A stretch of DNA of 14,126 nucleotides from Bacillota bacterium (GTDB lineage: Bacteria; Bacillota; Bacilli; Alicyclobacillales; SLC66): the NCBI GenBank assembly GCA_021821185.1, contig JAKACU010000050.1, positions 1 through 14,126 on the forward strand, written 5' to 3'. The position numbers and the translations under genes are program-made. Shown here piece after piece: positions 8,035 through 14,126 of the stretch. Each line of letters begins with the position of its first letter. The first letter of the stretch is position 1. Below the pieces are notes generated by a model, which saw only the letters and a program-made list of their open reading frames with translations, did no database searches and was not told the origin of the DNA.

Positions 8035-8526
8035 TTAGCGATAATTTGAAAATTGCAATTCCACAGGAAAGTCGATCGCTTTGATATGTTGAATCACAGC
8101 CTGCAAATCATCTTTGTTTTTCCCACTAACTCGCACTTGATCACCTTGAATGGAAGCTTGTACTTTGATCTTACTATCTTTGATCGCTTTGACGATCGAT
8201 TTTGCAACGTCCTGATCCAAGCCCTGCTTGATGTGAACAACTTGGCGCACAGTTCCCCCTGAAGCCGGTTCTACTTTGCCGTAGTCTAAAAATTTTAAGG
8301 AAACTTCACGACGCACCAATTTTGTTTGCAAAACATCTAAAACAGCATCTAGTTTGTATTCGTCATCGCCAACGACGATAATTTTATCCTCATTTAACGT
8401 CAATGAACTTTTACTGCCTTTAAAATCGAACCGATTTTCCAATTCCTTTTGTGCCTGATGTACTGCGTTGCCAACTTCTTGTAGATCGCTTTCCGAAACG
8501 ATATCAAATGAAGCGTCCTTTGCCAT
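8035..8526 (-). CDS. yajQ: YajQ family nucleotide-binding protein
   Basis: UPF0234/YajQ protein of 163 residues, the usual family length. YajQ proteins have two ferredoxin-like subdomains; members bind nucleic acid or nucleotides, and some bind cyclic di-GMP. The family signature is plain: ASFDIVSESDLQEV at residues 5-18, NRFDFKG near 31-37, and a C-terminal FPVELQFSNYR. AGGAGGG lies 7 nt before the ATG. It follows rodZ by 28 bp, with the ribosome site inside that gap, so it is probably the last gene of the lipoprotein-ymfK-rodZ-yajQ run. The role in this organism cannot be told from sequence. Confidence 0.93.
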   Translation of the reverse strand: MAKDASFDIVSESDLQEVGNAVHQAQKELENRFDFKGSKSSLTLNEDKIIVVGDDEYKLDAVLDVLQTKLVRREVSLKFLDYGKVEPASGGTVRQVVHIKQGLDQDVAKSIVKAIKDSKIKVQASIQGDQVRVSGKNKDDLQAVIQHIKAIDFPVELQFSNYR

Positions 8527-8554
8527 CGTTGTGCCCTCCTCTTACCCTATCAAT

Positions 8555-9523
8555 CTATTTTTTCGTAAATACATAAGTAAATGCACCCGAAACTTTAGCG
8601 ACTGGTATCGGCGTACCATTTATGGTCATGTGTACATACTCGTTAGCACCAAGAAATACTTTCATCGAAGACTTAGCGGTCCATGTTCGACTTTGTCCAC
8701 TATTTAAGATAAGGCTTGGAACGATTGGCTTACCATCTGCGGTAATCTGCATCCATGAACGACCGTTTATGTCTCCAACATGCACGACCATGAGAGGTCG
8801 TGTCGTTTGCACTTGATACGTGGTGACACTCCCAGCACTGCTTTGCTTCACAATCGTTGTTGATGGCGTGGTATGCGTGACGACATGTGTGGGTTGACTC
8901 TTACTATGACCCTTGTTCCCTGTTGTCGTTACCGTAACAGTGGGTAGTTTCTGATTGCTTGTCGTAGACCCTGTTTTTACATGCGATGCGTTTTTTTGCA
9001 CATCATGCTTCGATACCATAGCGTAGACGCTAACGGCTACAGCAAAAACCACCACAATAATAGCAGTCACACCCAAGGCGCGTGGCGTATACGATGTATT
9101 GGATACTTTCATGGAACGCATCGGTCTCTTTTTAACTTCTTGAAGCTGAGCCATGGGCTGACGGGGTCCCGCAGACGATTGCGACGGCCTACTTGTCAAA
9201 GCAGGCTTCGACGGAGCTACTTTATCTGTGTCTGTCTCCTCCTCATGATGCGAGCCAAGATACGCGTTAACAGTCTGCATTCCATCCAAACCAAGGTAAT
9301 CTGCATAGCAACGTACAAACCCACGAGTATAGACGGCGCCTGGCAAAATCGACAGGTTGCCTTGTTCGAGCGCCAAAAGATAGCGACTTCTTACTTTCGT
9401 TGCTTCAACAGCATCTGCCAAAGCAATACCCTTAGCTTCTCTCGTTGTACGAAGCAATGTGCCTAATTCCTGAATCCGTTGCGAATAGCCATCGGTACCT
9501 CCTTGCATACCCGATCCATTCAC
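8555..9523 (-). CDS. rodZ: RodZ (YmfM) family cell-shape protein
   Basis: Bitopic membrane protein that links MreB filaments to the wall-elongation machinery. The 322 residues show an N-terminal Cro/cI-like helix-turn-helix domain (about 15-85, with LRTTREAKGIALADAVEATK), a basic stretch, one transmembrane helix (about 149-171) and an outside part. The outside part is a Thr/Ser-rich linker (about 185-240) and a C-terminal DUF4115-like beta domain (about 240-320). It sits between ymfK and pgsA as in Bacillus, here with yajQ and rimO inserted. The start is GTG at 9523 with GAGGATGG about 10 nt upstream. A perfect AAGGAGGT lies inside the gene at codons 7-9, but no in-frame start follows it closely. 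Confidence 0.9.
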   Translation of the reverse strand: MNGSGMQGGTDGYSQRIQELGTLLRTTREAKGIALADAVEATKVRSRYLLALEQGNLSILPGAVYTRGFVRCYADYLGLDGMQTVNAYLGSHHEEETDTDKVAPSKPALTSRPSQSSAGPRQPMAQLQEVKKRPMRSMKVSNTSYTPRALGVTAIIVVVFAVAVSVYAMVSKHDVQKNASHVKTGSTTSNQKLPTVTVTTTGNKGHSKSQPTHVVTHTTPSTTIVKQSSAGSVTTYQVQTTRPLMVVHVGDINGRSWMQITADGKPIVPSLILNSGQSRTWTAKSSMKVFLGANEYVHMTINGTPIPVAKVSGAFTYVFTKK

Positions 9524-9542
9524 AGGCTAAACACCATCCTCA

Positions 9543-10304
9543 TCATATATTGCGAAGCAAACCGGCATAGGAGATCTTTTCATCAGGTTGGTTTCGCAAT
9601 TCGATAATCCGATCAAACGTTTTCCACCCATATTCGGTGTTATGTACAAATAAATCAGGGTGTTCAATCACTTTTGGCGCATCAAGTCGCAAAATCTTTC
9701 GAATAAGACGCATATGATCTTCGTTGCCTCTCATTGTCGACACAATGCCATCAATAATATACACATGATTATCTGCTGTAAACTCTTCTTCATCAAGGTC
9801 CGTCCGTAACGTTTGTTTCAGTAAAGTAGATGATAAGAATGTCCATCTCTTACCTGCATAGACGCTTGCCGCCACAATAGACTCCGTCTTACCGACACGT
9901 GGCATGCCGCGTATCCCCATGACCTGATGTCCTGGCGCTTTAAGATGTTCCCCCATAAAATCAACCAACACGCCCAAAGCATCGCGTGTAAAACGATACG
10001 TATTATCGTCACCTTGACCGTTGTCAATCAGTCTGCCATGGCGCAATGCCAAATGATCCAACAAGGTTGGTTTGCGCAACGCCGTAACTCGGATATTGTC
10101 CACATTTTGCAGTAAGATTCGCAACGATTCGATACGTGTTGGATCATCTGTCTGCAATAAAAAACCACGCGTACGATCTTCAACGCCGCTTAGTTTCGTG
10201 ATATTGATCGATAACATACCAAGTACCGAGGCCACATCGCCGAGCAATCCAATCCTGTCTCTATCAATGGAGTATTCGAAATACCATTCTTCCGTGACGA
10301 CCAC
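9543..10304 (-). CDS. ymfK: DUF3388 protein, YmfK type (ACT-like plus P-loop)
   Basis: Conserved protein of unknown function found at this position in Bacillus relatives. The 253 residues begin with an ACT-like ligand-binding segment (about 9-76, with DRIGLLGDVASVLGMLSINI), which suggests sensing of a small molecule. A P-loop follows: GMPRVGKT at 133-140, and a Walker-B-like VYIIDG at 181-186. A regulatory or nucleotide-dependent switch role is inference. The start is odd: a stop codon lies two codons upstream, leaving GTG at 10304 as the only usual start codon nearby, but the AGGAG sequence abuts and overlaps it instead of being spaced from it. The gap to the upstream lipoprotein gene is 7 bp; rodZ follows 19 bp downstream. 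Confidence 0.82.
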   Translation of the reverse strand: MVVTEEWYFEYSIDRDRIGLLGDVASVLGMLSINITKLSGVEDRTRGFLLQTDDPTRIESLRILLQNVDNIRVTALRKPTLLDHLALRHGRLIDNGQGDDNTYRFTRDALGVLVDFMGEHLKAPGHQVMGIRGMPRVGKTESIVAASVYAGKRWTFLSSTLLKQTLRTDLDEEEFTADNHVYIIDGIVSTMRGNEDHMRLIRKILRLDAPKVIEHPDLFVHNTEYGWKTFDRIIELRNQPDEKISYAGLLRNI

Positions 10305-10311
10305 TCCTCAT

Positions 10312-11406
10312 TTATGGCAAGTTGGCAGATAAGGTTGCCGTGACATTGCCGTAAACGGTTGAGTTGCTATAGGTGGCTCCCCGCACAGTGGACACCTTCA
10401 TCGGCAACCCTAACTTTTTCGCTTGCTTTATCGTCGGTGCGGTTAAATAAAACATATTTGGTGAGAGTAACTTGCGTTTTAGCAATGTCGCCACTTGCAC
10501 AAGACCGTGCAAGTCAGGCCAGCCCGTATATCCCTGCAAGACAAAACTGGCAGGCATAGCCACCATCCATGTCTGTTGCCAAGGTGCACCCGATTTACTT
10601 TGCCTAAAAATCGCACCTAAACCTTGTGCTACAACCGATGCATGCGATAATCGCAGCATAACTTGCGGTCCATTTTGCAATGCCAAGCGGTCAGTCAAGT
10701 CAATGACTGGTAATCCACTATGAAGGATAGCAGACATAGCTGAAGATGGTACATCACCCCAAACAACGAGGGCATCCATTTGGTTTGTGCTTGATAAAGC
10801 CACAGCACCACTTGTAGAGGTGATCGTTTGCACGGCTACTGGGCTGTTTGAAAATGCCGCATGAATTCCAGAGATCACGGAGGAAACGAGACTCAGATGT
10901 GACTGGCTCGGCGAAGATATGCCATCGATAACCTGGATGCCTTTCGTTCCCTGAGACAGTCCACCCGCAACATAGCCCGCCAAAAAAGCCGATGACGATG
11001 TTGCCTGTGGTTCTATCCATGTTACGTTAGCCAATGGCGTCGATGGTACCGAAGCTTGTGCCCATGCAAGAAAATGCACGTTCAGATGTTGACTTGCCAA
11101 ACGCTGCACATAGCTCACCGGGGCTCCATCGATTGCCACAATACTGGCAGGAAATTGACGAAGCATCGTTTCATATCCGTGAAACGTGCTAGGTGCCGTG
11201 ACCGTCGCAACACTCACGCCCAGTGGTGGATTCTGCAGAACCGTCTGTACAGCGGACGAACGCGAGACGGCATTCGAAGCAACAAATAAAATTCCTGTTT
11301 TCACAACACTTGCGTTTAGCGACGTGACATCGGTAAAGCCACAGCCTGTAAGTCCCAAAGTCAGCCCAAAGGCGCTCCACAAAAGACTTTTTTGCAGTTT
11401 ATTCAT
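10312..11406 (-). CDS. BMP-type (PBP1-fold) lipoprotein
   Basis: Probable cell-surface lipoprotein of 364 residues. The N-terminus has basic residues, a hydrophobic stretch and a lipobox LTGC with Cys22 as the lipidated residue. The rest resembles BMP/PnrA substrate-binding proteins: a beta strand TGILFVAS near 37-44, a segment with SAFLAGYVAGGLS near 138-150 followed by KGIQVIDG, then the two-lobe pattern. BMP proteins bind nucleosides or similar ligands for ABC importers; Med of B. subtilis is a family member with a regulatory role. No permease or ATPase gene is nearby, so a sensor or orphan receptor role is possible. GGGAGAG lies 10 nt before the ATG. It heads the run with ymfK, rodZ and yajQ. 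Confidence 0.72.
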   Translation of the reverse strand: MNKLQKSLLWSAFGLTLGLTGCGFTDVTSLNASVVKTGILFVASNAVSRSSAVQTVLQNPPLGVSVATVTAPSTFHGYETMLRQFPASIVAIDGAPVSYVQRLASQHLNVHFLAWAQASVPSTPLANVTWIEPQATSSSAFLAGYVAGGLSQGTKGIQVIDGISSPSQSHLSLVSSVISGIHAAFSNSPVAVQTITSTSGAVALSSTNQMDALVVWGDVPSSAMSAILHSGLPVIDLTDRLALQNGPQVMLRLSHASVVAQGLGAIFRQSKSGAPWQQTWMVAMPASFVLQGYTGWPDLHGLVQVATLLKRKLLSPNMFYLTAPTIKQAKKLGLPMKVSTVRGATYSNSTVYGNVTATLSANLP

Positions 11407-11441
11407 ACCATTGCAACTCTCCCATGATCTACATCGTGTTC

Positions 11442-11469
11442 ATTGTACCATGAAGGATGATGTAGGCAA
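11442..11469 (-). promoter_or_regulatory. Candidate promoter of the lipoprotein-ymfK-rodZ-yajQ run
   Basis: TACAAT at 11442-11447 and TTGCCT at 11464-11469, 16 bp apart. The -10 is 5 of 6 and the -35 is 4 of 6 of the sigma-A consensus. The predicted start is about 28 nt before the lipoprotein ATG. It faces away from the plus-strand promoter candidate. Confidence 0.5.
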
Positions 11470-11484
11470 ATATTTACGGGAAAG

Positions 11485-11502
11485 CTTTTCATCAATGAAA
11501 AG
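11485..11502. repeat. Operator-like palindrome between divergent promoters
   Basis: Perfect inverted repeat CTTTTCAT-CA-ATGAAAAG with 8-bp arms. It lies 15 bp from one -35 candidate (11464-11469) and 11 bp from the other (11514-11519), roughly midway between two opposed promoters. This placement suggests a shared regulator site; the binding protein is unknown. Confidence 0.5.
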
Positions 11503-11513
11503 TAACGAAAAAC

Positions 11514-11542
11514 TTGCTAGATTGATTGTAAAAACGCATAAT
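11514..11542 (+). promoter_or_regulatory. Candidate promoter of the plus-strand small gene
   Basis: TTGCTA at 11514-11519 and CATAAT at 11537-11542, 17 bp apart (4 of 6 and 5 of 6 matches). The predicted start near 11549 lies 27 nt before the chosen ATG and leaves room for its ribosome site. Confidence 0.5.
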
Positions 11543-11575
11543 AAACGGGAGCAAATAAACATGAGGTGTCTAACC

Positions 11576-11917
11576 ATGATCGGAAAACAGGATCACCGTT
11601 CTGTAGCCCAAGCCCTTTACCAACTAGATTTTTACTTGAAAACTGTTGGATTACCCTTTGGAGTTAAGGATCTATACCGCGCAGCCTATCGAGATTTACG
11701 AGGTCAACATTATTCAGACGAATGGCTTGATCACTTGGTCAACGACACTCGCGTTACAGACAGCCTAAATCAACCATTTACTACACATACGATTGCAGAA
11801 ACCCTTCTCTTAACCGGGCATCATCCTATCTTACGCGAGATGATGCGACGGCTTCGTGAAGAGGGTGTCGGGTTTATGCAAGCCTATATTGCTGGGACAG
11901 AACGACGCAGTCAGTGA
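11576..11917 (+). CDS. Unrecognised small protein, the only plus-strand gene
   Basis: I do not recognise this 113-residue product. It is hydrophilic, with no signal or membrane segment, rich in Arg, His and Leu, and probably mostly helical; the LYRAAYRDLRGQHYSDEWLD region (about 33-52) and LREMMRRLREE (about 86-96) stand out. The start at 11576 has GAGGTG 7 nt upstream and fits the promoter candidate. In-frame ATGs at 11561 (weaker GGGAG site), 11495 and 11450 are alternatives, but the last two lie upstream of the promoter's predicted start. It is divergent from the lipoprotein gene and ends 5 bp from the convergent exported-protein gene. A cytoplasmic regulatory role is possible, but only from its placement. 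Confidence 0.65.
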   Translation: MIGKQDHRSVAQALYQLDFYLKTVGLPFGVKDLYRAAYRDLRGQHYSDEWLDHLVNDTRVTDSLNQPFTTHTIAETLLLTGHHPILREMMRRLREEGVGFMQAYIAGTERRSQ

Positions 11918-11922
11918 CGTTC

Positions 11923-12450
11923 CTAGGACACTTTATATTCTGCGTACGCTTGATCGATTAATGCCGAGGTTGTATTATTCATATCCCCTACAGCTTGAAA
12001 AACAGCAATGCCTCGGTCCGGGGCAAATACTCGGACCGATAAGCGCTGTTCCGCATGTCTTCCAAGCCCAACAGCCATTACATATCTTCCTTCATAGCGC
12101 ACATAAAGTCCGGCAAAATCCACTTTTACAAAAGGCAACTCATGGTAAACTCCATATAAATAACGATCTGCTACATCAGCGGCTAAGGCATAGGATAATT
12201 TATACCCGCTTAGCGTTGCCGTTGCATTGATCGAAATTCCCCCATCACGATTCATAGAAAAGTACAATTCATCGACCTGCGGTGCAAACGTAGCTATTGT
12301 TTGCGTAAGCAATTTTTGTTGATTATTAGTAATCACATGCTCCGTTGTTGCCTGTGCAGATATTTTTTTCACAGTTTGGTAGGGTAAACCAATCAGTAAA
12401 ACAAGACACAAAATTCCAAGTGATAACACTTTTACGGTTATCCGTTTCAC
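11923..12450 (-). CDS. Unrecognised exported or membrane-anchored protein
   Basis: I do not recognise the family. The chosen start is GTG at 12450, because AGGAGGG lies 6 nt upstream and the protein then begins with a signal-like N-terminus (MKRITVKV followed by a hydrophobic core to about residue 22). This gives 175 residues. SAQA at 31-34 could be a signal peptidase I site; otherwise the helix would be an anchor. The remaining part has alternating beta-like strands with many aromatic residues (for example YVRYEGRYVMAVGLG, around 120-134) and no cysteines. An ATG at 12513 extends the frame by 21 codons but lacks the better ribosome site. It follows spoIIIE by 81 bp on the same strand, so it may be co-transcribed with it. 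Confidence 0.75.
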   Translation of the reverse strand: MKRITVKVLSLGILCLVLLIGLPYQTVKKISAQATTEHVITNNQQKLLTQTIATFAPQVDELYFSMNRDGGISINATATLSGYKLSYALAADVADRYLYGVYHELPFVKVDFAGLYVRYEGRYVMAVGLGRHAEQRLSVRVFAPDRGIAVFQAVGDMNNTTSALIDQAYAEYKVS

Positions 12451-12531
12451 GCACGTCCCTCCTCGTCCTGTAACCTTCCTTTGGTATGCATACGCAAGGG
12501 CGAGAGAAAACATGTCCCAAACAAGTAATAC

Positions 12532-14126
12532 TTACAACGAATCCGAACGTTCCAACCATTCTTCTCGCGTCATCAAAACTTCGCGAGGTTTGCTATTTTC
12601 AAAAGGTCCCACAATACCAAGTTCCTCAAGCGAATCGACTATGCGTGCAGCTCGTGAATACCCCACTTTTAAGCGCCGTTGCAGATATGACACAGAGGCC
12701 TGTTCCGACTCTACGACTAGCTTCACAGCTTCTTCAAATAACGGGTCAAGATTATCGGTACGTGCCGTCTTTTCATCGACAAGACTAAAGTCTTCTTGAT
12801 AGGATGCGCCTTGTTGATTTTTAATAAAATCAACAAGTTTTTCAATCTCTATTTCAGACAGAAATGCACCTTGCAAACGAATCGGTTTACTTGCTCCAAC
12901 CGGCAGATAGAGCATGTCCCCTCTACCGAGCAATTTTTCTGCCCCAGATGAATCGAGGATCGTACGAGAGTCCACCCCAGACGATACGGAAAAGGCAATT
13001 CGCGAAGGCACGTTAGCTTTGATCAAACCCGTAATGACGTCAACAGACGGACGCTGCGTTGCAATAACCAAATGGATGCCAGCAGCTCTCGCCATTTGCG
13101 CTAAGCGGCAGATCGCATCCTCGACGTCGCCAGGTGCTACCATCATCAAGTCTGCCAATTCATCAATAATAACGACCATTAAGGGCAAGAAGGGTTTTCC
13201 TTCTCTTGCAGCGTAAAGATTATAGCGTTCAAGATCCCTAACTTTCGCTTTGTGAAAGAGTTCATATCGATGTTCCATTTCGGCTACGACTTTGCGTAAT
13301 GCTGCCGCCGCACGCCGTGCATCCGTCACCACGGGTGCAAACAAATGGGGAATGTCATTATAGACGCCAAGTTCCACCATCTTGGGATCAATCATGATAA
13401 ATTTTACTTCGTCGGGTTTTGCGCGAAACAAGATACTCACGATAATTCCATTAATACAAACGCTTTTACCTGACCCTGTGGCGCCAGCCACTAATACGTG
13501 CGGCATTTTAGCCAAATCACCAAGAATGGTGTTACCAGCGATATCTTTGCCCAACGCAAAAGATAATGGACTTGTCGCTTTTGCAAATGTCTCTGTCTCT
13601 AACACTTCACGAAATGATACGACAGCAATTTCCTTGTTAGGAACTTCAATGCCGATTGCCGATTTGCCAAGAATCGGCGCTTCAATGCGAATATCGCGCG
13701 CAGCCAGGGCCAGTGCCAAATCATCCGATAAACTTAAAATACGCGATACTTTGACGCCAACGGCAGGTTGAATTTCGTAGCGAGTGACCGTCGGACCACG
13801 GCTGAATCCAAGGACTTTTACCTGCACGCCAAAGCTTTCAAACGTGTCAGCAAGTTTTTTTGCATTCATTTGCAGATCTCTTTGCAACGCCGAACTATCC
13901 CCTTTTCGCTGCATAGAGCGATCCAATAAGCGAAAATCAGGAAGTCGATACGGACGCATTGCAACACCTTCTCGCGGCAAAGAACCTGCATCCGTTCGGT
14001 GCTCATCATGCCCTGCATCTTGTACGATTGTCATCTCAATAGGATCAGCTTGTAAAGGCGCCGACTCTTTTCTCTTAAAGCGAGCGGTCATGCGTGAGTG
14101 ATCTTGATCAACCGTAACAACAGGCG
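12532..14126 (-). CDS. spoIIIE: SpoIIIE/FtsK DNA translocase (5' end cut by the window)
   Basis: ATP-driven double-stranded DNA pump for chromosome segregation at the septum. The frame stays open to the right edge, so the N-terminal membrane domain is outside the window; the first visible ATG (14091) is not the start. Numbered from that Met, the alpha/beta motor contains GATGSGKS (Walker A) at 203-210, [11 protein letters not shown] (Walker B) at 306-316 and [12 protein letters not shown] at 344-355. The C-terminal gamma domain (about 450-515, with [16 protein letters not shown]), which reads DNA orientation sequences, is intact. The position before the ymf-pgsA-cinA-recA region favours SpoIIIE over the paralogue SftA. 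Presence does not by itself prove sporulation. Confidence 0.95.
   Translation of the reverse strand, partial: PVVTVDQDHSRMTARFKRKESAPLQADPIEMTIVQDAGHDEHRTDAGSLPREGVAMRPYRLPDFRLLDRSMQRKGDSSALQRDLQMNAKKLADTFESFGVQVKVLGFSRGPTVTRYEIQPAVGVKVSRILSLSDDLALALAARDIRIEAPILGKSAIGIEVPNKEIAVVSFREVLETETFAKATSPLSFALGKDIAGNTILGDLAKMPHVLVAGATGSGKSVCINGIIVSILFRAKPDEVKFIMIDPKMVELGVYNDIPHLFAPVVTDARRAAAALRKVVAEMEHRYELFHKAKVRDLERYNLYAAREGKPFLPLMVVIIDELADLMMVAPGDVEDAICRLAQMARAAGIHLVIATQRPSVDVITGLIKANVPSRIAFSVSSGVDSRTILDSSGAEKLLGRGDMLYLPVGASKPIRLQGAFLSEIEIEKLVDFIKNQQGASYQEDFSLVDEKTARTDNLDPLFEEAVKLVVESEQASVSYLQRRLKVGYSRAARIVDSLEELGIVGPFENSKPREVLMTREEWLERSDSL

Noticed and set aside
8981..9466. 161-codon plus-strand frame opposite rodZ.
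   Set aside because: Lies fully antisense to a clear rodZ and its product shows no domain-like pattern; a shadow frame.
11186..11575. The plus-strand frame is open from 11186, which would give a 243-residue protein.
   Set aside because: The first part is antisense to the lipoprotein gene and has no ribosome site. The promoter candidate and GAGGTG site place the start at 11576.
12013..12039. Inverted repeat TCGGTCCG / CGGACCGA with an 11-nt gap, near the convergent gene ends.
   Set aside because: It lies inside the exported-protein gene, is not followed by a T-run on either strand, and can be explained by coding sequence, so I do not call it a terminator.
12484..12493. Palindrome GTATGCATAC upstream of the exported-protein gene, with CATACC resembling a sporulation-sigma -10 box.
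   Set aside because: Only 10 bp, with no matching -35 at a suitable distance; likely chance.
12451..12513. Upstream ATG at 12513 for the exported protein.
   Set aside because: The GTG at 12450 has a much better ribosome site and puts the hydrophobic segment at the N-terminus as expected for a signal peptide.
12532..14091. Taking the ATG at 14091 as the start of the translocase gene.
   Set aside because: The frame stays open to the window edge and the family needs an N-terminal membrane domain, so the gene is cut rather than short.

Overview
The window is ordinary chromosomal DNA from a Gram-positive bacterium, most likely a member of the Bacillota (Bacilli). The gene set and order (spoIIIE/ftsK, ymfK-type DUF3388, rodZ/ymfM, pgsA, cinA, recA, rny) match the conserved spoIIIE-ymf-pgsA-cinA-recA-rny neighbourhood of Bacillus and relatives. 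Shine-Dalgarno sites are strong and GGAGG-like, promoters are sigma-A-like, and the recA promoter carries an exact Gram-positive LexA (DinR) box. Moderate GC and the extra genes would fit an Alicyclobacillaceae-type relative, but that is only inference. No RNA genes, insertion sequences, CRISPR arrays or prophage genes were seen. No gene-free stretch reaches 300 bases; the largest gap is about 170 bases.

Almost everything is on the minus strand, so transcription runs from right to left. At the right edge is the C-terminal motor and DNA-reading part of a SpoIIIE/FtsK translocase (cut by the window), followed by an unrecognised exported or membrane-anchored protein. One small unrecognised gene on the plus strand (11576-11917) converges on it. 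That gene is divergent from a lipoprotein of the BMP (PBP1-fold) type, and the space between the two has back-to-back promoter candidates with an 18-bp palindrome midway.

The lipoprotein starts a run with ymfK (DUF3388), rodZ and yajQ. A second run, rimO-pgsA-cinA-DEAD-box helicase, has its own strong promoter and a leader with a terminator-like hairpin; it ends at a clear intrinsic terminator at 3081-3113. A third unit, recA-recX, starts from the LexA-controlled promoter. The fourth, rny (RNase Y, cut at the left edge), has a perfect-consensus promoter and a leader of about 117 nt.

Functionally the window combines chromosome segregation (SpoIIIE), cell shape (RodZ), membrane lipid synthesis (PgsA), ribosome modification (RimO), NMN/pyridine nucleotide salvage (CinA), recombination and SOS (RecA/RecX) and mRNA decay (RNase Y with a CshA-type helicase close by). 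The least explained parts are the 9.5-12.5 kb island (BMP lipoprotein, plus-strand orphan, exported hypothetical protein) and the leaders of rimO and rny.
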